Assembly: GCF_000282615.1 (NCBI RefSeq)
Contig: NZ_AKIY01000206.1
Span: 1 to 64,000, forward strand
Source: Bradyrhizobium sp. YR681
GTDB taxonomy: Bacteria > Pseudomonadota > Alphaproteobacteria > Rhizobiales > Xanthobacteraceae
DNA: 64,000 bases
Reading direction: 5' to 3'
A program made the translations under genes and the position numbers. The notes under the pieces are model-generated. The model ran no database searches. It was not told the origin of the DNA and saw only the letters and a list, made by a program, of their open reading frames with translations. Positions 1 through 7,276 of the stretch are shown here, one piece after another (the stretch's first letter is position 1; each line of letters starts with the position of its first letter).

Positions 1-1
1 C

Positions 2-712
2 GGCGGCGTCGCCCTGCTCCGGGCGCGACAGGCCGTGATCCGCAACCTGGACGGCGAGCAAGAAGAGCCGGAAAGCCTGTCTGACGCAGCGATGTCGAGC
101 AAGCACGAGCTTGGAAAGCTGCTTCGCAAGCAGTCCCTGCTGAACAACAACCTCTTGCTCGAGATATTCGATTCGATCGAGCAGTTGCTGAAATCCGACA
201 GCCCGTTCATCTATCCGGACTTCTTCTTTCACCATATCCATCAATTGAAACTTCCGGCGACACTCGAATCCGAATTGATCGACCTGCTGACGGACATGAT
301 TCTGAACTTTCGAAAGGCGCGGCAATCCGAACGCAAGCGCGCACCGCGACGCAGATCCGGCCCGTATAGTGCCGACGTGAGGGCCGGCTTCGACATCGTA
401 ATGCGGGCTCTGGCAGAGCCGGCGCGCCAGATTGCGATGAACGCGGGAGAAGACGGCTCGGTGATCGTCGGCAAGATTCTGGAGAGCAAGTCCTACGCCT
501 ACGGCTTCGACTCCCAGACCGGCGAATATGCCGACCTCGTCGGAAAGGGCATCATCGACCCCACCAAGGTGGTCCGCGCCGCGATCCAGAACGCAGCCTC
601 GGTTGCGGCCCTGCTGATCACCACGGAAGCCATGGTCGCCGAGCTGCCCAAGAAGGGCGGCGCCGGTCCGGCCATGCCCCCGGGCGGCGGCATGGGCGGC
701 ATGGACTTCTAA
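2..712 (+). CDS. groEL: GroEL (60 kDa chaperonin), C-terminal part with a large internal insertion; 5' end outside window
   Basis: The frame is open from base 2, so the gene continues to the left; the GTG at 35 is not a start. It begins [12 protein letters not shown], the end of the GroEL intermediate/equatorial junction, and resumes at [20 protein letters not shown], then runs through [25 protein letters not shown], the [13 protein letters not shown] motif and a Gly-Met tail ending GGGMGGMDF, all standard group I chaperonin. Between these blocks lie about 111 residues (bases 38-370) where GroEL normally has about seven. A rho-independent terminator follows. No groES is visible, but it would lie upstream. 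Bradyrhizobium species carry several groEL paralogues; this would be a divergent one. Identity is certain; activity is not, because the insertion sits in the equatorial ATPase domain. Confidence 0.93.
   Translation, partial: GGVALLRARQAVIRNLDGEQEEPESLSDAAMSSKHELGKLLRKQSLLNNNLLLEIFDSIEQLLKSDSPFIYPDFFFHHIHQLKLPATLESELIDLLTDMILNFRKARQSERKRAPRRRSGPYSADVRAGFDIVMRALAEPARQIAMNAGEDGSVIVGKILESKSYAYGFDSQTGEYADLVGKGIIDPTKVVRAAIQNAASVAALLITTEAMVAELPKKGGAGPAMPPGGGMGGMDF
38..370 (+). other. In-frame ~105-residue insertion within GroEL equatorial domain
   Basis: This segment starts [13 protein letters not shown] and ends [13 protein letters not shown]. It has two predicted amphipathic helical stretches (around [20 protein letters not shown] and [16 protein letters not shown]), an aromatic patch ([11 protein letters not shown]) and a very basic C-terminal linker. 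By eye it is clearly less GC-rich than the flanking groEL sequence. The frame is kept on both sides with no stop. By alignment to E. coli GroEL it replaces roughly residues 427-433. I do not recognise the domain. Confidence 0.8.
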
Positions 713-736
713 GGTCCAACCACCTCAAGGACTACG

Positions 737-765
737 AAACCCCGGCAGCGATGCCGGGGTTTTTG
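737..765 (+). terminator. Rho-independent terminator of groEL
   Basis: An 11-bp stem (AAACCCCGGCA / TGCCGGGGTTT) with loop GCGA is followed by a T-rich run, 25 bases after the groEL stop. Confidence 0.9.
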
Positions 766-785
766 TTTTGGGGTACGCTCCCGTC

Positions 786-873
786 GTAGCCCGGATGGAG
801 CGCAGCGCAATCCGGGAAAGTCGCTCCATCGCGGGCAGTCGTCCCGGATTTCGCTGCGCTCCATCCGGGCTAC
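786..873. repeat. Palindromic intergenic repeat (REP-like)
   Basis: Two ~33-base arms form an imperfect inverted repeat: GTAGCCCGGATGGAGCGCAG at 786 and its reverse complement ending CTCCATCCGGGCTAC at 873. This is the common Bradyrhizobium repeat type found between genes. It lies between groEL and the 3' end of the signal peptidase gene. Confidence 0.85.
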
Positions 874-890
874 AAGTGAACGCTGCCGCC

Positions 891-1637
891 TCACCACACC
901 TTCCCCATCCGCTCGGCGCGCAGCCGGCCGTTTCGGTCGAGCGACCAGAAGATCCGCGTCACCTTGCCGACCAGATGGTCCATCGGGATGAAGCCCATCT
1001 GCGACATGAAGCGGCTGTCGGTCGAGTTGTCGCGGTTGTCGCCGAGCACGAAGAAATGGCCCGGCGGCACGGTGTAGACATTGGTGTTGTCCACGTAGCC
1101 GTTATCGATGCAGTCATACGTGATGTAGCTCGCCCCGTTCGGCAGCGTCTCGCGCCAGCGCTTGATCTTGGCGCCGTCGTCGGCCCCGCAAACATCCCCG
1201 CCCGCCACGCTGGCAAGCGCGACGCGGGTCACCGGCCTGTCGTTGAGGATGAGCTGGCCGTTGCGCATCTGGACCCGGTCGCCGGGCAGAGCCACGACAC
1301 GCTTGACGTAATCGACCGTGTCGTCCTTCGGCAAACGGAACACGACGACGTCGCCGGGGTCGGGATCGGCGGCGAAGATGCGGCCCGACAAAAAGGACGG
1401 CGCGGCAGGCACCGCATAGCGGTCGTAGCCATAGGCATATTTCGCGGCGAAGACGTAGTCGCCGACCATCAGCGTCGGCACCATCGAGTTCGAGGGGATG
1501 TTGAACGGCTGATACAGAAAGAAGCGGACCAGGAACGGCGGCGACCACAGTACCGGGACCAGCAGGATGAGGATGACGATCGCCTTCCATTCCCGCGATT
1601 GCGCCGAGGGGCGGATCGTTTGCTCAAGAGTGGTCAT
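891..1637 (-). CDS. lepB: Signal peptidase I
   Basis: Membrane-bound Ser/Lys endopeptidase that cleaves Sec and Tat signal peptides on the periplasmic side. The 248-residue protein has one N-terminal membrane segment (about residues 18-42), then the box B motif PSNSMVPTL with the catalytic Ser51, box D YVKRVVALPGD with catalytic Lys112, and box E GDNRDNSTDSR. All catalytic elements are present, so it should be active. It is not next to rnc/era, where the main alphaproteobacterial lepB usually sits, so it may be a second copy. Start ATG at 1637. Confidence 0.95.
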   Translation of the reverse strand: MTTLEQTIRPSAQSREWKAIVILILLVPVLWSPPFLVRFFLYQPFNIPSNSMVPTLMVGDYVFAAKYAYGYDRYAVPAAPSFLSGRIFAADPDPGDVVVFRLPKDDTVDYVKRVVALPGDRVQMRNGQLILNDRPVTRVALASVAGGDVCGADDGAKIKRWRETLPNGASYITYDCIDNGYVDNTNVYTVPPGHFFVLGDNRDNSTDSRFMSQMGFIPMDHLVGKVTRIFWSLDRNGRLRAERMGKVW

Positions 1638-1760
1638 GCGCCTGCCTGATCGAAACCGTGATCGTCATCGCAAGATTACGCAACCTTTGCGCGCGCGCAA
1701 TCCCCTCTCGGCTTTTTGGTCGCACGGGCGCACGCACGCGTTCACCGTGACGGGCATGTG

Positions 1761-1784
1761 AAGGGCCGCCCGTGGGCGGCCCTT
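1761..1784. terminator. Hairpin after the slipin gene
   Basis: An 11-bp perfect stem AAGGGCCGCCC / GGGCGGCCCTT with a 2-base loop lies just beyond the stop of the minus-strand SPFH gene. The following T-run is short on the minus strand, so termination is probable but not certain. Confidence 0.55.
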
Positions 1785-1789
1785 CCGTT

Positions 1790-2941
1790 TCACGCGCTCT
1801 CGGGCGCCTTGAGGCGCACGAGCCGGGTCAGGAGGGCATCGAGGCCCTCGCCGTTGGAGGCATGAAGGTCGATGCGGCCGACCTTCTCGACCAGCCGCTC
1901 CAGCGACTCCAGCTCCTTGAGCCGCAGCAGCAGGGGGCTCTCCTCCATCAGGCGGGCGGTGTTCAGGAGCGAACGCGTTGCCGCGGTCTCCTCCTGCCGG
2001 CGGATCAGGTTCGCCTTCGCGACCCGCTCCGCCTCCACCACCTTGTTCACCAGCTCCCGGATCTCGCCGGGCAGGATCACGTCCTTGACGCCGAGCTCGG
2101 TCACCTCCACGCCGGACTCCGCGACGCGTGCCCGCACATAGTCGCGCAGCTCCGCATCCAGCGCCGCCTTCGCAGACAGCACCTCGTCCAGCGTCCGGCC
2201 GGCGACCGCCTCGCGGATCGCGAACTGCACCAGGCGGTACAGCCACGCATCCACGTCGGGCACGGTCGCAACCGTGCGCTCGGGATCGACGACCTTACGG
2301 AACGCCGTCAGCGTCACCCGCAGCGCGATGCGATCCCTGGTCAGCATCTCCTGCGCGGTGATCTCTACCGCCTGGGGCCGCAGGTCGAGGCGCTTGACCT
2401 CGATCTTGCGGCCGACGGTCCAGAAGGCGTGCCGGCCGGGCGCGAGCCGCTCCACGAGCCGGCCCTCGACGTAGAGCAGACCCGCCTCGTGGTTCTCGAC
2501 CACCGTCTCCGACGTCACGGCCGAGCGGTTGCGCTCGATCATGGCCAGATGCCGCGCGCCGACCTTGGGATCGGCGGACACATCGATGCGCTCGACATCG
2601 ATGCGGGTCGCGACCTTCCAGTAGACGCGGACCTGCCAGGGCGTCATCAGATGCACGGGCCGGCCGTCGAGGCTGACGATCGCGATCTCGTCCGCGCCGG
2701 TCTCGACCGCCTCGAACAGCTCGGCAGCCAGATCAGGCCGCGCGGCCTTCAGCACCGCGTAGCGATCGGCGGGGAATTCGGTCCCCACGACGTCGTACAC
2801 GGTGGCCGTCAGCTCGTTGCGCAGATCGAACAGGCGATGGCGCCCAGGCGCGAGCACGCGCTCGAGCTGGCCGTTTCGCGTGAGTAGCGCGCGCTCACCG
2901 TCCTTGACGGTGACAGTGGTCTTCAGCAAATGCCAGGTCAT
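1790..2941 (-). CDS. Slipin / SPFH (band 7) domain protein
   Basis: 383 residues. The start chosen is ATG 2941, preceded by a strong GAAGGAGG site; upstream in-frame ATGs lack one. The C-terminal half is a typical SPFH domain (about 150-330) followed by a charged helix rich in ERVAKANLIRRQEETAATRS, as in stomatin/slipin oligomers of membrane microdomains. The N-terminal module seems duplicated: residues 16-38 (ERALLTRNGQLERVLAPGRH) match 152-174 (EAGLLYVEGRLVERLAPGRH). No membrane segment is seen at the N terminus, unlike classical stomatin. The role is probably membrane scaffolding or stress protection; the partner is unknown. Confidence 0.88.
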   Translation of the reverse strand: MTWHLLKTTVTVKDGERALLTRNGQLERVLAPGRHRLFDLRNELTATVYDVVGTEFPADRYAVLKAARPDLAAELFEAVETGADEIAIVSLDGRPVHLMTPWQVRVYWKVATRIDVERIDVSADPKVGARHLAMIERNRSAVTSETVVENHEAGLLYVEGRLVERLAPGRHAFWTVGRKIEVKRLDLRPQAVEITAQEMLTRDRIALRVTLTAFRKVVDPERTVATVPDVDAWLYRLVQFAIREAVAGRTLDEVLSAKAALDAELRDYVRARVAESGVEVTELGVKDVILPGEIRELVNKVVEAERVAKANLIRRQEETAATRSLLNTARLMEESPLLLRLKELESLERLVEKVGRIDLHASNGEGLDALLTRLVRLKAPESA

Positions 2942-3271
2942 GGCACGCCTCCTTCGTTTGCGCCCGGCGGATGCCGGGCAACAGGTTTCGTCTGCAAAGG
3001 ATGTGAGGACGCGGACGACGCTTCCCATGACATCGACGGGCCGGGGCTTGAGCTTGCGCGATGACGGGCGCACGCGCGCGATCGCCCGACGCGTGTCGAG
3101 CGGTCATGCGGAGCCACCCGGCATCGGCGCAAGCGGTATCGACCCGCGGCGCAAAGCCGGTCTCACGGTGTCTGGGTTCGGACGGAAAGCCTTGCGGCAG
3201 AACGGCCGGACTGCGACTGAAGCGCGCGTCCGGTCCTCGTCAGAGGTGTCAGTTTTTCAGGCTGACCCGGA
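2942..3271. other. Intergenic stretch, no gene seen
   Basis: This 330-base stretch upstream of the slipin gene holds its Shine-Dalgarno site and presumably its promoter. Open frames here show no family resemblance. No repeat was noticed. Confidence 0.5.
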
Positions 3272-3344
3272 GCGATGGAGCGGGATTCGAACCCGCGACC
3301 CGATGATTGACGTCACCTGCTCTACCCAACTGAGCTATCCTTTG
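3272..3344 (-). pseudogene. Decayed tRNA-like sequence 1
   Basis: Read on the minus strand, a 73-base cloverleaf can be drawn: TA-GCTC..GAGC D arm with AGTTGGGTA loop, and a perfect T arm GCGGG-TTCGAAT-CCCGC. The acceptor (CAAAGGA with TCCATCG) has two mismatches. The anticodon arm fits only with a 6-base loop (GGTGA / TCATC), and position 33 is not U in the 7-base reading. It looks like a tRNA that has lost a base in the anticodon arm, not a functional gene. Confidence 0.55.
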
Positions 3345-3418
3345 TGGGACAAGAGACCGGAATCGAACCGATGCCTTTGGGTTTCACCCCGACGCTCTCC
3401 ATGAGCTACATCCTGCTT
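3345..3418 (-). pseudogene. Decayed tRNA-like sequence 2 (Phe GAA-like anticodon)
   Basis: It lies directly upstream of the first on the same strand. TA-GCTC..GAGC D arm with a very short 5-base loop, loop GTGAAAC giving anticodon GAA after U33, and T arm ATCGG-TTCGATT-CCGGT. The anticodon stem and the acceptor stem do not pair properly. Probably a remnant of a tRNA gene. The region 3421-3608 beyond it shows nothing else. Confidence 0.45.
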
Positions 3419-3608
3419 TTGCCTTCATTCGGCGGAACACGACATCGCAGAGCGATCCGCGCCAGCCGGGATCTCAGAGAGCCCGGACACATGGCCTAGC
3501 GAAGGAGCGGGCTAATAGACGAAGCACGTTCGGGTTGCAAGGGGGAAAGTTGGGATTCTTGGTCACGCGTCATGCGCTGTGACGCGATCGTCACACCGCG
3601 GCATCACC

Positions 3609-4442
3609 TCAACCCCGCGACATCTCCTGGAAACACGCCCTCACCCAGTCGATCGTCACGCGCGTTGCGGCGTCGCGCTTGAGGTGGTTTTGCACCAGCA
3701 GCCAGGCGTCGCGCCGCTTCGGCAGCAACGCGGCGCGCAGGCGGCGGTCGCCGAGCAGGTCGGCGCAGAGATGCTCCGGCAACACGCCGGCGGCCCGATG
3801 CGCGCGGATCAGGCTGCGGATGACGCGAACGTTGTCGGTGACGCAGCGCGCGCGGGTCTTCTTCGCGCGCAGGAATTGCATCTCGGGAATGGCACCGAGC
3901 TCGTCCGGATAGGCGCACAGCATCGGCTCGCCCTCGGTCGCAACGGGCTCGAAATAATAGAGCTTGATGTCGCCGAGCCTGGTGATCGCGAAGTCGCCCT
4001 TGTCGGGCTTGCGCAGGCGGATGGCGAGATCGGCCTCCCAGCGCGAGAACCTGACGTTCTCGCTCGAGGTGAGGAATTGCAGCGTCAGGCCGGGATGGGC
4101 GCGCAGGAAATCGCTCGCGCGCGGCGACAGCACCTCCTCGGCGACCGTGTTGGTCGAGGCGATGCGCAGCCGTCCCACCGGACCTTCAAGACTCTCGCTG
4201 AGGCGACCGATCTCGGCGGCATGCGCGGCCATGGCCTCGACATGCGCCAGCACCGCCTCGCAGCTCCGCGTCGGCCTGCGCACGCCGTCGGCGGCCTCGA
4301 ACAGACGCAAGCCGAGCGAACGCTCGATGCGCGACAGCCTGCGCCCGACCGTGGTCTCGTCGATGCGCAGCCGCGCGCTGGCGCCGGCATAGGTACCCTC
4401 GTCCCTGACCGCGGCGATAATGCGCAGATCGTCCCAGTTCAT
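3609..4442 (-). CDS. LysR-type transcriptional regulator
   Basis: 277 residues. N-terminal winged HTH (MNWDDLRIIAAVRDEGTYAG through RRLSRIERSLGLRLFE, residues 1-60) and a periplasmic-binding-like effector domain (about 90-270). It is divergent from the isochorismatase-GST pair with 127 bases between starts, and two palindromic TGCAATAT-containing sites lie in that gap. By the usual LysR arrangement it probably controls that pair and itself. The inducer is unknown. Confidence 0.93.
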   Translation of the reverse strand: MNWDDLRIIAAVRDEGTYAGASARLRIDETTVGRRLSRIERSLGLRLFEAADGVRRPTRSCEAVLAHVEAMAAHAAEIGRLSESLEGPVGRLRIASTNTVAEEVLSPRASDFLRAHPGLTLQFLTSSENVRFSRWEADLAIRLRKPDKGDFAITRLGDIKLYYFEPVATEGEPMLCAYPDELGAIPEMQFLRAKKTRARCVTDNVRVIRSLIRAHRAAGVLPEHLCADLLGDRRLRAALLPKRRDAWLLVQNHLKRDAATRVTIDWVRACFQEMSRG

Positions 4443-4472
4443 GGCGTGAGGTTACACCGGCCGGCAGATGCC

Positions 4473-4508
4473 TGCAATATTGCAGCCACCCGCTGCAATA
4501 TCCCTGCA
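4473..4508. promoter_or_regulatory. Candidate LysR binding sites
   Basis: A perfect 12-bp palindrome TGCAATATTGCA (4473-4484) is followed by a related site CTGCAATATCCCTGCA (4493-4508), two helical turns apart. They lie between the LysR gene and the isochorismatase gene, close to the regulator's start. Confidence 0.5.
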
Positions 4509-4569
4509 TATCGGCAGGCACTCCCGGGGCTATGTTTGCGGCACCTCTTGCCCGGAGATGTCCAAGACC

Positions 4570-5163
4570 ATGACGACCGCAAAGACCCTGCTGCAGCTCG
4601 CCGGTGCTGATCTCACCCCGCCGCGCCTCGGCGATGCCGCGCTGGTGCTGATCGACATCCAGAACGAATATCTCGCAGGTCCTCTCGCTTTGCCCGACGC
4701 CCGGCCCGCCATAGCCCGGGCGGCCGCGCTGCTGGCACGGGCCCGCGACAGCGGAGCCGCGATCATCCATATCGCCCATCGCGGCAAGGCCGGCGGCCTG
4801 TTCGATCGCGGCACCGAGCGCGGCGCCATCGTCGCCGAGCTTAAGCCCCGCGCCGGCGAGCTGGTGATCGAGAAGGAGTTGCCGAATGCGTTTGCCAGCA
4901 CCGATTTGCAGGCGCGCCTTGCCGCAACCGACAGGAAGAACCTCGTGCTCGCCGGCTTCATGACCCATATGTGCGTCAGCTCCACGGCGCGCGCCGCGCT
5001 TGACCTCGGCTTTCGCACGACTGTCGACGCCGATGCCTGCGCCACGCGCGACCTGCCCGACGGCCGCGGCGGCACGCTGGATGCCCGGACCATCCACGAA
5101 GTTGCACTCGCAGAGCTATCCGACCGCTTCGCGATCATCGCGCGCGGCGATGCGCTGAACTGA
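4570..5163 (+). CDS. Isochorismatase-family cysteine hydrolase
   Basis: About 197 residues. The start at 4570 is preferred because GGAG lies 12 bases upstream; ATG 4558 is too close to it. The family triad is visible: Asp in LVLIDIQNEY, Lys in VIEKELPNAF and nucleophile Cys in GFMTHMCVSSTAR. Members hydrolyse amides or vinyl ethers (nicotinamidase, isochorismatase, N-carbamoylsarcosine amidase); the substrate cannot be told here. It is followed after 12 bases by a GST gene, so the two probably form an operon under the divergent LysR regulator. Confidence 0.9.
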   Translation: MTTAKTLLQLAGADLTPPRLGDAALVLIDIQNEYLAGPLALPDARPAIARAAALLARARDSGAAIIHIAHRGKAGGLFDRGTERGAIVAELKPRAGELVIEKELPNAFASTDLQARLAATDRKNLVLAGFMTHMCVSSTARAALDLGFRTTVDADACATRDLPDGRGGTLDARTIHEVALAELSDRFAIIARGDALN

Positions 5164-5175
5164 CGGAGCGAGACG

Positions 5176-5805
5176 ATGCTGCAACTCTATTTCTCGCCGA
5201 TGGCCTGCTCGCTTGCGAGCCGCATCGCGCTGATGGAAGCGGGCCTCGATGCGCGCTATCACCTGGTGCATCTCCGGACCAAGGCGATTGCGGACGACGA
5301 CAGCGATTTTCGCGGCGTTTCGCCAATGGGCGCGGTGCCGGTCCTGGTGCTGGAGAACGGCGAACGGCTGACCGAGAGCGCAGCAGTGCTGCAATACATC
5401 GCCGATGCAAAGCCGGAGGCGGGCCTTGCGCCGCGCTTCGGCGACCCCGATCGCTATCGCTTGCAGGAATGGCTGAGCTTCATCGGCAACGAGATCCACA
5501 AGGCGTTCCTGTTCCCGACCTTCTGGTACCAGGACGACGGCTCGCTCGCCAAGCCGCGTGCACGGATCGCTCAGACATTGGCGGTGCCATCGGCGCATCT
5601 GGCGGACCGCGAATTCCTGGTCGGCAACAGCTTCACCGTCGCGGATGCGCATCTCGCCTGGGCCCTGCTGCTGCTCCGTCCCGCAGGCGTCGACATCGCG
5701 CAATGGCCACCGCTGTCGGCCTATCTCGAGCGCATGCAGGCACGGCCCAAGGTGCGGGAAGCCATCGCCATCGAACTCGCGTTACGTAAGACCTTGGCGG
5801 CGTGA
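5176..5805 (+). CDS. Glutathione S-transferase
   Basis: 209 residues, cytosolic. N-terminal thioredoxin-like domain (1-80) with SPMACSLASRIALMEAG, cis-proline GAVPVLVL and the glutathione-binding TESAAVLQYIAD; helical C-terminal domain with the N-capping-box region VGNSFTVADAHLAWALLLL. A Cys near residue 11 suggests the bacterial beta class. Substrate unknown. Cotranscribed with the isochorismatase-like gene. Confidence 0.93.
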   Translation: MLQLYFSPMACSLASRIALMEAGLDARYHLVHLRTKAIADDDSDFRGVSPMGAVPVLVLENGERLTESAAVLQYIADAKPEAGLAPRFGDPDRYRLQEWLSFIGNEIHKAFLFPTFWYQDDGSLAKPRARIAQTLAVPSAHLADREFLVGNSFTVADAHLAWALLLLRPAGVDIAQWPPLSAYLERMQARPKVREAIAIELALRKTLAA

Positions 5806-5914
5806 CAGGATGTCACGGCCGCCCGGCCCGGCGGTTCCATGGCGAGGCCATTGATGCCGGCGCGACATGCGCTAATCTGGGGGATATTTTTCGATATTTC
5901 CCTGGAAGGCATTC

Positions 5915-7258
5915 ATGCGCGCTCCTTCTGGAATTTTGTCTCGATTGTTCCTGGCCCTCCCCGCCCTCTTGCTGAGCCTTGCCGCCGCAGCGGCGGACAC
6001 GCGGGTCGCGCTGGTGATCGGCAACGGCGCCTATGTCTCTACGGCGCAGCTTCCCAATCCGTCGCACGATGCCGAGGATGTCGCGGCCTCGCTCAGGCGC
6101 AGCGGCTTCGAGGTGTTTCAGGGCATCGACCTGCGCCAGGCCGACATGCAGGACCTGACCATCCGCTTCGCGCGCGCCGCGAGCCGGGCCGATGTCGCGC
6201 TGTTCTATTACAGCGGCCATGCGATGCAGTACAACGGCGTCAACTACCTGATGCCCGTCGACGCCATGCTCACGGATGAGGCGGACCTCAAGCGCTTCGT
6301 GCGGGTCGACGACATCGTGAACGATTTGCAGCAGGCCAAGAACCTGCGCATTCTCGTGCTGGATTCCTGCCGCGACAATCCGCTGGCCGACATGCTCAAG
6401 CGTTCCGCGACGCGCGCCGCCTCGGTCGGACGGGGCTTGTCAAAGGTCGAGGCACCGCGCGGCACCATCGTGTCATTCTCGACGCAATCAGGCCAGGTCG
6501 CCGCCGATGGCACCGGCCGCAACAGCCCCTACACCACCGCGTTTCTGAAGCACATCGAGGAGCCGCAGGAAATCGGCGACGTGTTTCGCGACATCAGCAG
6601 CGACGTCTATGACGCCAGCGGCAAGAGCCAGCTGCCGGAGCTGTCGCTCTCGATCATCGGCAAGTTTTATCTGAACGGGCCCGTGTCGGTCACGGTGGCG
6701 CCGGCGGCCGCGCCAACTGCGCCGCGGCCAGATCCATGCGCATCCGCAGAGGCGCACTGGAAGGCCGCCGACGGCATCGGCACGGCCAGCGCCTTTGAGG
6801 ATCATCTGGCGCGATTTTCGAGTTGCAGCTTCGCCAGCCTCGCCAGGGCGCGACTTGACGGGCTGAAGAAGGTGGCGCTGGCGCCTGCCAGCCCCCCCAG
6901 AACCAGCGGCAGCAAGGATTTCGACGGCAACTGGGACGTGACGCTGAACTGCGCGGCAACAGGCAAGGCGCAGGGCTTCACCAGGCCCCTGGCAGCTACC
7001 GTGACGAACGGCGTATTCCACGCCGAGGCTCAGAACAAGGACGGCGTCAACCGGCTGGAGATCGACGGCCAGATACCCGCGGACGGCAAGACGACGTTGA
7101 GTGCGCGCGGCACGACGGGAGCGAGCACATACACCCTCAACAACCTGCCACCCGGCTCGCCTTACGCCTTCACCGTCGATGCGCAGTTCGATCACAGCCG
7201 CGGCAGCGGCAAGCGCAACGAGGCGCGCGCCTGCAGCCTGGTTTTCGTCAAACGCTAG
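5915..7258 (+). CDS. Secreted caspase-like (peptidase C14) protein
   Basis: 447 residues. Signal peptide (1-27, cleavage near AAAAADTR). Caspase p20-like domain: RVALVIGNGAY at 30-40, catalytic His102 in YYSGHAMQ and catalytic Cys152 in VLDSCRDNP. After a Pro/Ala linker the C-terminal third (about 325-447) is a separate beta-rich region starting GSKDFDGNWDVTLNC. Bacterial orthocaspases cut after Arg or Lys; its export suggests an envelope role. It stands alone with no adjacent partner. Substrate unknown. Confidence 0.9.
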   Translation: MRAPSGILSRLFLALPALLLSLAAAAADTRVALVIGNGAYVSTAQLPNPSHDAEDVAASLRRSGFEVFQGIDLRQADMQDLTIRFARAASRADVALFYYSGHAMQYNGVNYLMPVDAMLTDEADLKRFVRVDDIVNDLQQAKNLRILVLDSCRDNPLADMLKRSATRAASVGRGLSKVEAPRGTIVSFSTQSGQVAADGTGRNSPYTTAFLKHIEEPQEIGDVFRDISSDVYDASGKSQLPELSLSIIGKFYLNGPVSVTVAPAAAPTAPRPDPCASAEAHWKAADGIGTASAFEDHLARFSSCSFASLARARLDGLKKVALAPASPPRTSGSKDFDGNWDVTLNCAATGKAQGFTRPLAATVTNGVFHAEAQNKDGVNRLEIDGQIPADGKTTLSARGTTGASTYTLNNLPPGSPYAFTVDAQFDHSRGSGKRNEARACSLVFVKR

Positions 7259-7276
7259 CCGCGCATCGCCGGGCGG

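Noticed and set aside
92..712. Possible separate gene starting at the ATG in the GroEL insert
   Set aside because: No Shine-Dalgarno site, the frame is open upstream with clear GroEL sequence, and the rest of the frame is GroEL.
2802..3404. Open frames with GIRTRDP / LSYPLW and GFEPATR endings
   Set aside because: These are typical translations across tRNA-like sequence, not proteins.
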